Positions 7,422-14,066 of a stretch of DNA of 20,101 nt are shown here, piece after piece. The DNA is from JAXHUK01 sp034189725 (GTDB lineage: Bacteria > Chloroflexota > Dehalococcoidia > SZUA-161). Where the stretch lies: contig JAXHUK010000166.1 of NCBI GenBank assembly GCA_034189725.1, positions 1 through 20,101 on the forward strand, written 5' to 3'. The first letter of the stretch is position 1; each line of letters begins with the position of its first letter. The translations under genes were made by a program, and so were the position numbers. Below the pieces are notes generated by a model. The model saw nothing but the letters and a program-made list of their open reading frames with translations. It was not told the DNA's origin and ran no database searches.

Positions 7422-8990
7422 TTACCTTTGCTTACCGAGTCGTATAACAACGATTGATATGCCGAGTACTATCAATATAAGTGTGGAGGATATCAGTACG
7501 GTGAAAAGCGAGCTAGTTGTGGTGCCAGCAGGTGTGGACAGAATTGGCGTCGGTGAGGATATCGGGCCCATCGTTGAGGTTGGAACCGGTGTTGGCGTGG
7601 TGACAGCAGAAAGCGTTGCGGTGTTCAATGGGGTGTGATAGGCAATAACCACCGGTGTTGCTGTAGCTGTTGGGATTGGTGATGGAATTGGCGTCGATGT
7701 GGGTTGCAGGGTTCGTGTTGGCGTCGGCGTCGCTGTTGGAACGGGCAATTCCAATCCATAGCCAGGGGAAGGCACTTCATTATCCCAAAAGTCGCTAGCC
7801 TGGTCGGTATCTAAGCCGGCTGGCTGTCGCTCCAGCGAATGCCCTTCAGCTACATCCTGGCAAGATGGCGATAGTACAGAGGAATCGTCGCCATAGGATA
7901 AGGCATCGATAGTCTTCCCTGTAGCATCTACAAGAATGAGGCAATCTCCGCTGTTGCTCAATCCATTGCCGATGCTGCCATCCACTATGAAAACGATATT
8001 GCCAGTGAAATCAGGGAAAACGTTGTAGAAGTTAGGACTCGCCGCAATCACAATGAATCCCTCAGGAGGAATCAGCAGTTCAGGAATTTGATCAGTCTCG
8101 TAGTTGTCAGAGATTGCCCAATTCTTCAGGTCTACTATTCGTCCTGTTGAATTATATAACTCAAACCACTCAAAAGCGGCATCATTGCCGCTCTGAACAG
8201 GATCGTAGTGAAGTTCGTTCATTACAATGTCGCCTTCATCAGCAGGGGTGGGGATAGGTGTCGGAGTCGGAGTTGACGTGGGTGTCGGTGTCGGGGTCTC
8301 TGTGCACGTGGGAGTCGGGGTAAGTACAGGAGTTGGCGTTAGCGTAGGAATAGGTGGTGTTGTCGGATTCGGCGTAGGGGTTGGAGTATACGTTGTTGTT
8401 GGAGTTGGTGTGGGAGTTGGAACTGTCTCAACAAAGCTGAGATCATCAAAATAGGCAAGGGCGGCTGTTTCACCCTGAGATTCCAACACCGCCATGATCC
8501 TTGCTGAATGTGCCTCAGGAGGGGCGATAATTTCGTCAGTAAATAGAAAACAGTATGCTGGTTCATTGCCTAAATCTGAGGTAATGATATGGCTAATCTC
8601 CGTTCCGAAACCATCCGCACTCTCATACCAGGAAGTTTTTAGATACACCCGAGCATGGGTATCTTCAGTGTCCTTTAAAGCCCAGCCGCTGAGCGTGTAT
8701 GTCGAACCGGGTGATATAGTAACGACCTGGTATACCAAGCCTGCGCTTTTTTGAGTGACTGCCAGCCTGGCTGCGAATGCTCCTCCCGATTCGGCGTGAA
8801 TGGGTTCTGTGACCTGAGTGAGGTTGCCATTATATGATTTCCATGAATCGGGGACTCCATTGCTTGCGTTTTCAAACCCACTATTTTGGAGAAGCCCCTT
8901 TTGAGCCAGGGAAGGAATGTTATATAGTGTCGTAGTAGTCAAAACCAGTACGAGGATTGCTGGAGCAGCAAATCGGAGGTGCAACTTCAT
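7422..8990 (-). CDS. Secreted, membrane-anchored lamin-tail-domain protein with Pro/Thr-rich linkers
   Basis: This 522-residue protein has a signal peptide (residues 1-29: basic MKLHLR, hydrophobic core, ending SLAQ). A jelly-roll, CBM_4_9-like domain follows at about 31-188 (NSGFEN...PDSWKSYNG, ending YFDDLSFVE). A TPTPT-rich linker spans about 189-250. A lamin-tail domain (LTD) covers about 253-410, with IVMNELHYDP, FEWFELYN, DLKNWAISD and a late PSPGYG. A second Pro/Thr linker precedes a membrane helix at about 493-516 with a basic end, GKQR. The C-terminal helix should hold it in the membrane, most of it outside. Such proteins are common surface or nuclease-associated modules, but no catalytic domain is visible here. 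Function is unknown; carbohydrate or surface binding is inference. It probably has its own promoter. Confidence 0.88.
   Translation of the reverse strand: MKLHLRFAAPAILVLVLTTTTLYNIPSLAQKGLLQNSGFENASNGVPDSWKSYNGNLTQVTEPIHAESGGAFAARLAVTQKSAGLVYQVVTISPGSTYTLSGWALKDTEDTHARVYLKTSWYESADGFGTEISHIITSDLGNEPAYCFLFTDEIIAPPEAHSARIMAVLESQGETAALAYFDDLSFVETVPTPTPTPTTTYTPTPTPNPTTPPIPTLTPTPVLTPTPTCTETPTPTPTSTPTPTPIPTPADEGDIVMNELHYDPVQSGNDAAFEWFELYNSTGRIVDLKNWAISDNYETDQIPELLIPPEGFIVIAASPNFYNVFPDFTGNIVFIVDGSIGNGLSNSGDCLILVDATGKTIDALSYGDDSSVLSPSCQDVAEGHSLERQPAGLDTDQASDFWDNEVPSPGYGLELPVPTATPTPTRTLQPTSTPIPSPIPTATATPVVIAYHTPLNTATLSAVTTPTPVPTSTMGPISSPTPILSTPAGTTTSSLFTVLISSTLILIVLGISIVVIRLGKQR
7530..7740 (-). repeat. 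Low-complexity Pro/Thr linker DNA, second copy
   Basis: Degenerate short repeats of the GGNGTNGG type (plus strand) encode the TPTPT/PTSTP linker between the lamin-tail domain and the membrane helix. It is coding low complexity, not a mobile element; limits are approximate. Confidence 0.7.
8240..8424 (-). repeat. Low-complexity Pro/Thr linker DNA, first copy
   Basis: About 185 bases of hexamer-like repeats encode the TPTPTP linker between the N-terminal jelly-roll domain and the lamin-tail domain. Such DNA is prone to length change by slippage. Read in other frames it gives an artificial Val/Gly repeat protein. Confidence 0.8.
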
Positions 8991-9074
8991 CGCGCTCAGG
9001 AATGGCCTGGCTTATCCCAGTTAAGGCATGGCGGATTTATTGGGTCTACTGAACAAAATTCCCGGGGTTAGATA

Positions 9075-9113
9075 TTTCACAAAGCCCTCTGATTCATTGA
9101 TGGCTTTGTGAAA
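9075..9113. terminator. Perfect 12-bp inverted repeat after feoB, possible terminator
   Basis: TTTCACAAAGCC (9075-9086) and GGCTTTGTGAAA (9102-9113) pair perfectly across a 15-base loop in the 213-base gap between feoB and the lamin-tail gene. It is about 90 bases past the feoB stop. No U-tract follows on either strand, so an intrinsic terminator is only one reading. Because a likely promoter lies upstream (9172-9199), it could also be a 5'-leader hairpin of the lamin-tail transcript. An imperfect 11-bp pair (9051-9061 / 9160-9170) lies outside it. Confidence 0.45.
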
Positions 9114-9171
9114 ACACGAGAGAATAAAGCCGTGCGCACTATCTGGGATCATTTCTGTCGAACTTTGTTCT

Positions 9172-9199
9172 ATCTTACTCTGTTTCATAGTGGTGTCAA
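9172..9199 (-). promoter_or_regulatory. Possible promoter of the lamin-tail protein gene
   Basis: A perfect TTGACA -35 (9199-9194) is followed after 16 bases by TAAGAT (9177-9172, 4 of 6 to TATAAT), just past the feoB stop. It would give a leader of roughly 175 bases containing the 12-bp hairpin. Confidence 0.45.
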
Positions 9200-9203
9200 G
9201 CTG

Positions 9204-10910
9204 TTAGAATGCCAGATTTAGGAGTCCACCTACGACCAGAGATGCAATGATCATGATACCGGTGGCTTTGAGCATATCTCTAAATCCTAGCTCTCGAGCT
9301 AGAACCACGAAGCTGGCAATGCAGGGGAAGAACATGGCTAATACAACGCTGCCAACTACCGCCTGTCCTGCGCTTAAATCGAGCGTGCCCAGCATTCCCA
9401 TTGCCATATCCTTACGAAGAAATCCGACTACCAGCGCGGAAACTGCTTCATCGGGAAGGCCAAATAAGCCGCTTACGACGGGGGCAGCAAATGAAGCAAT
9501 CCGGTCAAATACACCCAGGGCATAGAGGAGTGTAATAACAAGAATACCAATAAGTACGACAGGCACAGCTTCACGAAGGAAACCATATATACGCATCCAA
9601 ATCTTGCTGGCCAGGGTTTGTAGTGGAGGCAGTCTATAGGGAGGGATCTCAATCAGTAATTCAGGGCTGAAACCTTTAATTGTAGAATTCAGAATGATTC
9701 CCAGGACGATCCAGACCACAAAGAGGGTTCCATAGACCATAATAACGTATTGAATTCCATAGTCTCCTACTAATCCAAAGATCATTGCCTGAAGAGCAGC
9801 ACAGGGAATCCCGATAGATATTAGTGTCGCAACGATGAATCTCTCCCTCTTGCTTTCAAGAATGCGTGTGGCCATAATAGCGGGCACATTACACCCTAAT
9901 CCTAGAAGGGTAGGTATTATAGCGTAGCCATGCAATCCTATGCGATGCAGTAAATTATCGAGCAAGACTGCCAATCGAGGGAGATACCCGAGGTCTTCCA
10001 AGAATCCTAATACCAGGTAAAACGAAAAAACGTAAGGCAAAACTGCCCCGAAGATGATGAATAGGCCTGTAGTTAGCATCCCAAATGATTGTGTAAAGTC
10101 TATCTCACCATTGATCAATTCACCAATTAGCACATCGTGGAGTAATCCTCCTGAACCAAGGGCGTTACTTAACTTCATCATGACTGGAGCCCAGAGCCCC
10201 TCAAATAATGGTTCAAATATGTAGCCGATGAGGCCTTCCCCGATGAAGCGTATACCCATAAATGAGAGCAGGAGAATTAACGCAGCAATGAGCAGACCGG
10301 GTAATGGTTTTATTGAAGCGTCGCCTAATCGCTCAAGCCACGTGTGGTGGTGACGGGAGATTACCTGCACCTGCTCGATAATCCTGCCAACCAGTGCCCA
10401 TCTTTCGTCATAGCTGAGGCTTTGCGTTGGGGGCGATGCTGCTTCAGGAATACGGTCAACGAGTTCCTTTATCCCTACCCCGGTCAATGCCACCGTAGGA
10501 ACCACGGGCACTCTTAACAACTCCTCCAGTTTTGCCACGTCGACTTTTATGCCCTTGTGCTTGGTTTCGTCCCACATGTTTAAAGCTACTACTAAGGGCA
10601 CATGCCTTTCCAGTAATTCTAGAGTTAAAGAGAGATTCCTCTCAAGATTAGTAGCATCAACTACATCGATAACGACGTCTCCATCTTCAAGCATTCGGGC
10701 GGCAACTTCCTCCGCTTTACTTGTTGGTTCCAGTGTATAGGTTCCTGGCACATCAATGATGTCAACTTTTTTTCCTTCCAATTGCATGGACCCTTTGGTG
10801 AACTCCACTGTAGAACCTGGATAGTTGGAAGTAACAACCCTCACTCCAGTGAGACGTGAGAATACGACACTCTTTCCCACATTGGGATTGCCCATAAGGA
10901 GTATCTTCAT
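9204..10910 (-). CDS. feoB: Ferrous iron transporter FeoB (short form)
   Basis: FeoB imports Fe(II) across the inner membrane and carries a GTPase domain. The 568-residue protein starts MKILLMGNPNVGKS (G1, residues 7-14), with DVPGTY at 53-58 (G3) and NMWDE at 111-115 (G4). Hydrophobic helices begin near residue 198. The two Gate regions hold the conserved cysteines: GLGCNVPAIMATR with SIGIPCAALQAM, and later MFFPCIASFVVLAREL. It is shorter than many FeoB proteins (about 650-770), mainly from a compact linker and C-terminus, but all core parts are present, so I read it as functional. Its ATG overlaps the feoA stop by 4 bases (ATGA). It is the last gene of fur-feoA-feoB and presumably under the Fur-type operator upstream of fur. 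Confidence 0.96.
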   Translation of the reverse strand: MKILLMGNPNVGKSVVFSRLTGVRVVTSNYPGSTVEFTKGSMQLEGKKVDIIDVPGTYTLEPTSKAEEVAARMLEDGDVVIDVVDATNLERNLSLTLELLERHVPLVVALNMWDETKHKGIKVDVAKLEELLRVPVVPTVALTGVGIKELVDRIPEAASPPTQSLSYDERWALVGRIIEQVQVISRHHHTWLERLGDASIKPLPGLLIAALILLLSFMGIRFIGEGLIGYIFEPLFEGLWAPVMMKLSNALGSGGLLHDVLIGELINGEIDFTQSFGMLTTGLFIIFGAVLPYVFSFYLVLGFLEDLGYLPRLAVLLDNLLHRIGLHGYAIIPTLLGLGCNVPAIMATRILESKRERFIVATLISIGIPCAALQAMIFGLVGDYGIQYVIMVYGTLFVVWIVLGIILNSTIKGFSPELLIEIPPYRLPPLQTLASKIWMRIYGFLREAVPVVLIGILVITLLYALGVFDRIASFAAPVVSGLFGLPDEAVSALVVGFLRKDMAMGMLGTLDLSAGQAVVGSVVLAMFFPCIASFVVLARELGFRDMLKATGIMIIASLVVGGLLNLAF

Positions 10911-11137
10911 TCCTTGTCGACCTCTACCAATATCTTGCTGGAGATACCAAAGCCAAGGGCTATCTGAGTGTTGTCTACCTGGAGTGTTACTGGCCCACGC
11001 CTGAACATGGAACTCATCTTCGTTACTTGTTTGCCAGGCCTGATCCCTAAAGCATGGAGGCGTCTGACCAAACCATGTCCTCCTGCGATCTGAATCACAT
11101 TCCCTGTTTGCCCTGTTTTAAGTTGTGCTACCGTCAT
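10907..11137 (-). CDS. feoA: Ferrous iron transport protein FeoA
   Basis: FeoA is a small cytoplasmic SH3-like partner of FeoB needed for Fe(II) uptake. From the ATG at 11137 the protein has 76 residues and begins MTVAQLKTGQTGNVIQI, the usual family start; RRLHALGIRPGKQV and GPVTLQVDNTQIALG are typical core segments. An upstream in-frame ATG at 11170 would add 11 residues (MSIYMGSVRKQ), but the inner ATG has AGGA 5 bases before it and matches the family better. The end overlaps feoB by 4 bases. It lies 43 bases after the fur stop, so it is probably cotranscribed. No FeoC was seen. Confidence 0.92.
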   Translation of the reverse strand: MTVAQLKTGQTGNVIQIAGGHGLVRRLHALGIRPGKQVTKMSSMFRRGPVTLQVDNTQIALGFGISSKILVEVDKE

Positions 11138-11142
11138 TTGTT

Positions 11143-11146
11143 TCCT
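11143..11146 (-). promoter_or_regulatory. Ribosome-binding site that decides the feoA start
   Basis: AGGA on the minus strand, 5 bases before the ATG at 11137. The alternative ATG at 11170 has no comparable site. Confidence 0.55.
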
Positions 11147-11180
11147 GACAGAACCCATATAAATACTCATTTCTGAAATG

Positions 11181-11627
11181 TTATTTCTCTGTGGTATATT
11201 GTTCTCCGGTCATTCTATTCCAGCAATCGGTGCAGTATCCCCTCATAGAAATTTCAGTATCGGTAATGATAAAACCATTTTCTGCCTCGACATGCTGTTT
11301 CATTTGCTTGGCTAGTGGACTAGTAAATTCAATGACCTTTCCACAACCCAGGCAAACCAGGTGATGGTGCTCTAAATCAGCTTTCACCTCATAATGATGG
11401 TGCTCTTCAGAAAAATGGCGCTCCTCGACCAGTCCCATCTCTTTGAAAAGTTTGAGGTTACGGTAGACTGTAGATAGACTAATAGTTCCCTCACGTTCAC
11501 GTGCACGGCGATACAGTTCATCGGCATCGAGATGCCCACCGGCCTCAAGAATAAGTTCGAGAAGCAATTTGCGTTGAGTCGTAGTACGTTTCCCCAGGGT
11601 ACTGTGCTTAAGTTCAATACTTCCCAT
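11181..11627 (-). CDS. fur: Fur-family metalloregulator
   Basis: This 148-residue ferric-uptake-type repressor has an N-terminal winged helix at about 14-85, with the DNA-reading segment STVYRNLKLFKEMGLV. The C-terminal dimer domain has a His-rich metal site (HHHYE at 76-80 and HHHLVC at 87-92) and two zinc cysteine pairs, CLGC (92/95) and CTDC (132/135). The linked feoAB genes make iron the likely signal (Fur); PerR, Zur or Nur cannot be excluded from sequence alone. A 25-bp palindrome lies between its promoter and start, suggesting autoregulation together with feoAB. PerR-type peroxide sensing would also fit the rubrerythrin-rich neighbourhood. Confidence 0.94.
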   Translation of the reverse strand: MGSIELKHSTLGKRTTTQRKLLLELILEAGGHLDADELYRRAREREGTISLSTVYRNLKLFKEMGLVEERHFSEEHHHYEVKADLEHHHLVCLGCGKVIEFTSPLAKQMKQHVEAENGFIITDTEISMRGYCTDCWNRMTGEQYTTEK

Positions 11628-11647
11628 ACTAAGTAACCCCGCTACAA

Positions 11648-11672
11648 ATTGCTAATAATAATCATTAGCAAT
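11648..11672. promoter_or_regulatory. Fur-box-like operator upstream of fur-feoAB
   Basis: A perfect inverted repeat, ATTGCTAAT-N7-ATTAGCAAT, lies 21-45 bases before the fur ATG and at the expected transcription start. Its core (AATAATCATT) resembles the classical Fur box GATAATGATAATCATTATC. Repression of fur-feoA-feoB by metal-loaded Fur is the natural inference. Confidence 0.8.
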
Positions 11673-11675
11673 AAT

Positions 11676-11704
11676 AGTATACAAAAACCCCTCCACTATG
11701 TCAA
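11676..11704 (-). promoter_or_regulatory. Promoter of fur-feoA-feoB
   Basis: TTGACA (11704-11699), a 17-base spacer and TATACT (11681-11676) form a near-consensus sigma-70 promoter on the minus strand. Transcription should start near 11669, inside the 25-bp palindrome. Confidence 0.85.
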
Positions 11705-11742
11705 TGCAGTAGAACGCGTTTAAAAAAGGTGCTGTGGGTGGA

Positions 11743-11946
11743 TTATTCGAGAACTATATCAAAGGGGCAGCTAATTGCATTTAATGGACATACCAGCTCA
11801 CACTGAGTACACCATCGATTGCAGATATCGCACCTGCTTGTTCTTTCAACAGTTATAACATTGTTGACTAGAACTAATATATTGCAACGGCATACAGTTA
11901 CGCACAGGCCACAACCGTCACATTTATCCTGATCTATAAAAGGCAT
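11743..11946 (-). CDS. Small 2[4Fe-4S] ferredoxin-like protein
   Basis: This 67-residue electron carrier has two likely cluster motifs. The first is C9-x2-C12-x2-C15-x3-C19 (KCDGCGLCVTVCR). The second is C42-x3-C46-x2-C49-x3-C53-P (CNRWCTQCELVCP). Extra cysteines sit at 21, 39 and 60. The first motif ends in Cys-Arg rather than the usual Cys-Pro, and the second has a one-residue-longer first spacing. It lies 115 bases before fur and 76 after the Crp/Fnr gene, with a possible promoter of its own. Its partner is unknown; a redox role beside the oxygen-response genes is inference. The best ribosome-binding-like GGAG is 14 bases upstream, unusually far. Confidence 0.85.
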   Translation of the reverse strand: MPFIDQDKCDGCGLCVTVCRCNILVLVNNVITVERTSRCDICNRWCTQCELVCPLNAISCPFDIVLE

Positions 11947-11978
11947 GCAGATTGTAATTACTCCAACAACTTCTTACT

Positions 11979-12025
11979 ATTATAGTAATTGATTCAAATG
12001 CAAATTATCTGTGACATTTGTCTCA
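11979..12025 (-). promoter_or_regulatory. Possible ferredoxin promoter with a Crp-like upstream site
   Basis: A perfect TATAAT lies at 11984-11979, inside the palindrome TTACTAT-T-ATAGTAA (11974-11988), with no good -35. TGTGA-N6-TCTCA, one base from the Crp consensus TGTGA-N6-TCACA, lies at 12010-12025. Its centre is about 45 bases upstream of the predicted start, near where class II activators bind. It overlaps the end of the Crp/Fnr gene itself. Confidence 0.3.
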
Positions 12026-12694
12026 AGTAGCTACACCGGCCAACTCCTTGAGTGCCTCCTTATCAGTTATTACTACTCGTTGACGATCTAATCGGACGAC
12101 CCCCTCATCCTCTAGTGATTTGAGTGACCTGCCGATCATCTCGCGTGCAGTGCCTGCCATAGCTGCCATTTCCTGTTGTGTAAGCCGAGGTCGGATTCCC
12201 GATTCTTCAGTAGAATGTTCCAGGAGAATCTTGGCAACCCTGTTGATTACATGGCGAAACGATAGGTCTTCCACCAGGGATATCATTAGTCGCGCTCGTT
12301 GAGATAGTGCTTTCGTGGCATTTAGAGCTATCTGAGGATAGTCACGCAGTATAGTATCGAGAGCATCGCTTCTTATCCCGTACAGGGTGGCTGTCCCCAT
12401 AGCCCGGGCACTGATCGGATTTGAGCCACCATCGAGTGCGGGGATATCGTTTATAGCTTCCCCAGGCCTGACGAGATAGAGGATCTGTTCTTTGCCATCG
12501 GATGATGTTTTGAATGCTTTCACTACGCCGGAGACAACGAAGTATAATGCATCTGAGTATTCATCCTCGAATAATATCACATCATCACTCTTGACGGTTC
12601 TTTCGAAGATGAATCCCGCGATTCGCTCAAGTTCGGCATGTTTCAGGCCGTTGAAATATGGATTGGATTCTATAAGTTTAACTTGAATGGACAT
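12023..12694 (-). CDS. Crp/Fnr-family transcriptional regulator
   Basis: This is a 223-residue regulator from the ATG at 12694. An N-terminal cyclic-nucleotide-binding-like beta barrel (ILFEDEYSDALYFVVSGVVKAF, LVRPGEAINDIPALDGG) leads through a dimer helix to a C-terminal winged helix, RLTQQEMAAMAGTAREMIGRSLKSLEDEGVV. The helix REMIGRSL is the DNA-reading part. It lacks the N-terminal cysteine cluster of oxygen-sensing Fnr, so the signal could be a small molecule, heme, NO or redox. A GTG at 12721 would add 9 residues, but the ATG has a GAGG site 8 bases upstream. Its place between oxygen-defence genes and iron genes suggests a stress or redox role, by inference. Confidence 0.9.
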   Translation of the reverse strand: MSIQVKLIESNPYFNGLKHAELERIAGFIFERTVKSDDVILFEDEYSDALYFVVSGVVKAFKTSSDGKEQILYLVRPGEAINDIPALDGGSNPISARAMGTATLYGIRSDALDTILRDYPQIALNATKALSQRARLMISLVEDLSFRHVINRVAKILLEHSTEESGIRPRLTQQEMAAMAGTAREMIGRSLKSLEDEGVVRLDRQRVVITDKEALKELAGVAT

Positions 12695-12702
12695 ACTTAC
12701 AT

Positions 12703-12706
12703 CCTC
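12703..12706 (-). promoter_or_regulatory. Ribosome-binding site that decides the Crp/Fnr start
   Basis: GAGG, 8 bases before the ATG at 12694, favours that start over the GTG at 12721. Confidence 0.5.
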
Positions 12707-12741
12707 ATCATTGTGCAGCACATCTCTGATGAGTTGTAAGC

Positions 12742-12750
12742 ATTATAGCA
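12742..12750 (-). promoter_or_regulatory. Extended -10 promoter of the Crp/Fnr gene
   Basis: TGCTATAAT (12750-12742) is a perfect extended -10 (TGnTATAAT), 48 bases before the preferred ATG. The -35 region is weak, as is common for extended -10 promoters. Confidence 0.6.
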
Positions 12751-12773
12751 GCTTTTGCTGATTACTGGAACAA

Positions 12774-12786
12774 ACGTACAGTACGT
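12774..12786. promoter_or_regulatory. Palindrome upstream of the Crp/Fnr promoter
   Basis: ACGTAC-A-GTACGT is a perfect inverted repeat with a 1-base centre, about 27 bases upstream of the -10. It is a candidate regulator site. Function is inference. Confidence 0.35.
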
Positions 12787-12855
12787 ATACAGGCACCTTG
12801 ACACAAGAAGCTTTGAAGACTGTGATTTGTCTGTACTAATCCTGTGATTGAAATT

Positions 12856-14040
12856 TCAAGCCGACTTTATTTTTTCGGCCACTGCTTTGCCAAATTCAAC
12901 GCACTTCTTGATTTCGTCTTTATCGGGCACAAATCTGAATGCCAGGTCTGATTCCAGCACCTCGATCCCGGTCTGATTCAACTCCTGTTGTATTACCTTC
13001 ACCGCACCGCCAGCCCAGCCATGCGAACCGAAAGCGGCTCCTACTTTATCCTTTGGCTTCAATCCCTTGAGGTAACAGAGAAACTGAGCGACAGTGGGGA
13101 ACAGACCGTTGTTGAGGGTGGGAGAACCTACAAGGATTGCTTTGGCATCGAGAACCTCTTTAATAATGTCGCTCTGGTCAGACCTGGTCAGGTTGTAGAG
13201 CTTAACCTCGCTACCACCGTCAATGGCTCCCCGGGCAATTGCATGGGCCATTTTCTCGGTGCTTCCCCACATAGTATCGTAGAGTACGATTATTTTATTA
13301 TTAGAATCACCTCTGCCCCATGACACATAGGCATCAAGGATGGTTTTCATATGGGAGCGCCAGATAACACCGTGACTGGGAGCAATCATATCGATCTCAA
13401 GTCCTCCCAACTTATCCACGGCTTTCACAATCAGATCGCCGAAGGGCATCAGAATGTTTGCGTAGTATTTAGCTGCCTCGGGCATGATGGTAGCCAGACC
13501 CACTTCGTCATCGAATCTCGATGATGTGGCGATATGCTGCCCGAAGGCATCCATTGAGAACAGTATTTTGTCCTCTACCAGATAGGAGCACATGGAGTCA
13601 GGCCAGTGAAGCATGGGAGTTGGTACGAATGCAATCCTCCGCTTTCCCAACTGGAGTTCACTGCCCTCTTTAACGGTATCAAAATGCCAGTCTTCGTGGA
13701 ATGTCTTTCTCAGTCCACTTTCCCCGAATTTCTCCTGGGTGACCAGTTTCGCATTCTTGGCATCCCTCATTATCATAGGTAATGAACCAGAATGGTCCAT
13801 TTCGACATGGTTGGATATTACGTAATCAATGTCTTCAAGGTGAACGATTTCGTTTATCCTGGCTAGCATTTCTTCATAAAAGGGTGCCTTGACTGTGTCT
13901 ATGAGAGCGATCTTTTCATCAACGACGAGGTAAGCGTTATACGTAGCACCTGTGTGCGTGGAGTATCCATGGAAATTCCTTATATTCCAGTCGATGGTTC
14001 CTACCCAATAGATCCCTTCGGCCAGTGTAACCTTGCTCAT
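12856..14040 (-). CDS. fprA: Flavodiiron protein (A-type flavoprotein, FprA)
   Basis: This 394-residue cytoplasmic enzyme reduces O2 to water or NO to N2O in anaerobes. The metallo-beta-lactamase-like domain (about 1-245) carries the diiron ligands His78, Glu80, Asp82 and His83 (SNHVEMDHSGS), His145 (MLHWPDSM), Asp164 (FSMDAFGQH) and His223 (APSHGVIWR). The flavodoxin domain follows, with FMN phosphate loop YDTMWGSTEKM near 254-264, GSPTLNNG, and GSHGWAGGA near the isoalloxazine. There is no C-terminal rubredoxin, so it probably gets electrons from a separate rubredoxin or rubredoxin-like partner. A strong GAGGGGGA site precedes the ATG. It starts 26 bases after acs, so it is the last gene of rbr-acs-fprA. 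O2 versus NO preference cannot be told. Confidence 0.95.
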   Translation of the reverse strand: MSKVTLAEGIYWVGTIDWNIRNFHGYSTHTGATYNAYLVVDEKIALIDTVKAPFYEEMLARINEIVHLEDIDYVISNHVEMDHSGSLPMIMRDAKNAKLVTQEKFGESGLRKTFHEDWHFDTVKEGSELQLGKRRIAFVPTPMLHWPDSMCSYLVEDKILFSMDAFGQHIATSSRFDDEVGLATIMPEAAKYYANILMPFGDLIVKAVDKLGGLEIDMIAPSHGVIWRSHMKTILDAYVSWGRGDSNNKIIVLYDTMWGSTEKMAHAIARGAIDGGSEVKLYNLTRSDQSDIIKEVLDAKAILVGSPTLNNGLFPTVAQFLCYLKGLKPKDKVGAAFGSHGWAGGAVKVIQQELNQTGIEVLESDLAFRFVPDKDEIKKCVEFGKAVAEKIKSA

Positions 14041-14066
14041 TGCATTCCCCCTCTTATTGGCACTTT

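Noticed and set aside
8240..8424. Possible CRISPR or tandem-repeat array
   Set aside because: The repeats are degenerate, have no spacers and encode a Pro/Thr linker in frame.
8227..8454. Val/Gly repeat protein on the plus strand
   Set aside because: It is the antisense reading of the Pro/Thr linker of the lamin-tail protein.
11138..11170. Longer FeoA from the ATG at 11170
   Set aside because: The extra 11 residues are not typical and the inner ATG has the better ribosome-binding site; kept only as an alternative.
12848..12859. 12-bp palindrome TTGAAATTTCAA over the fprA stop
   Set aside because: Self-complementary with no loop, A/T-rich and short; no poly-U follows, so I do not call a terminator or operator.
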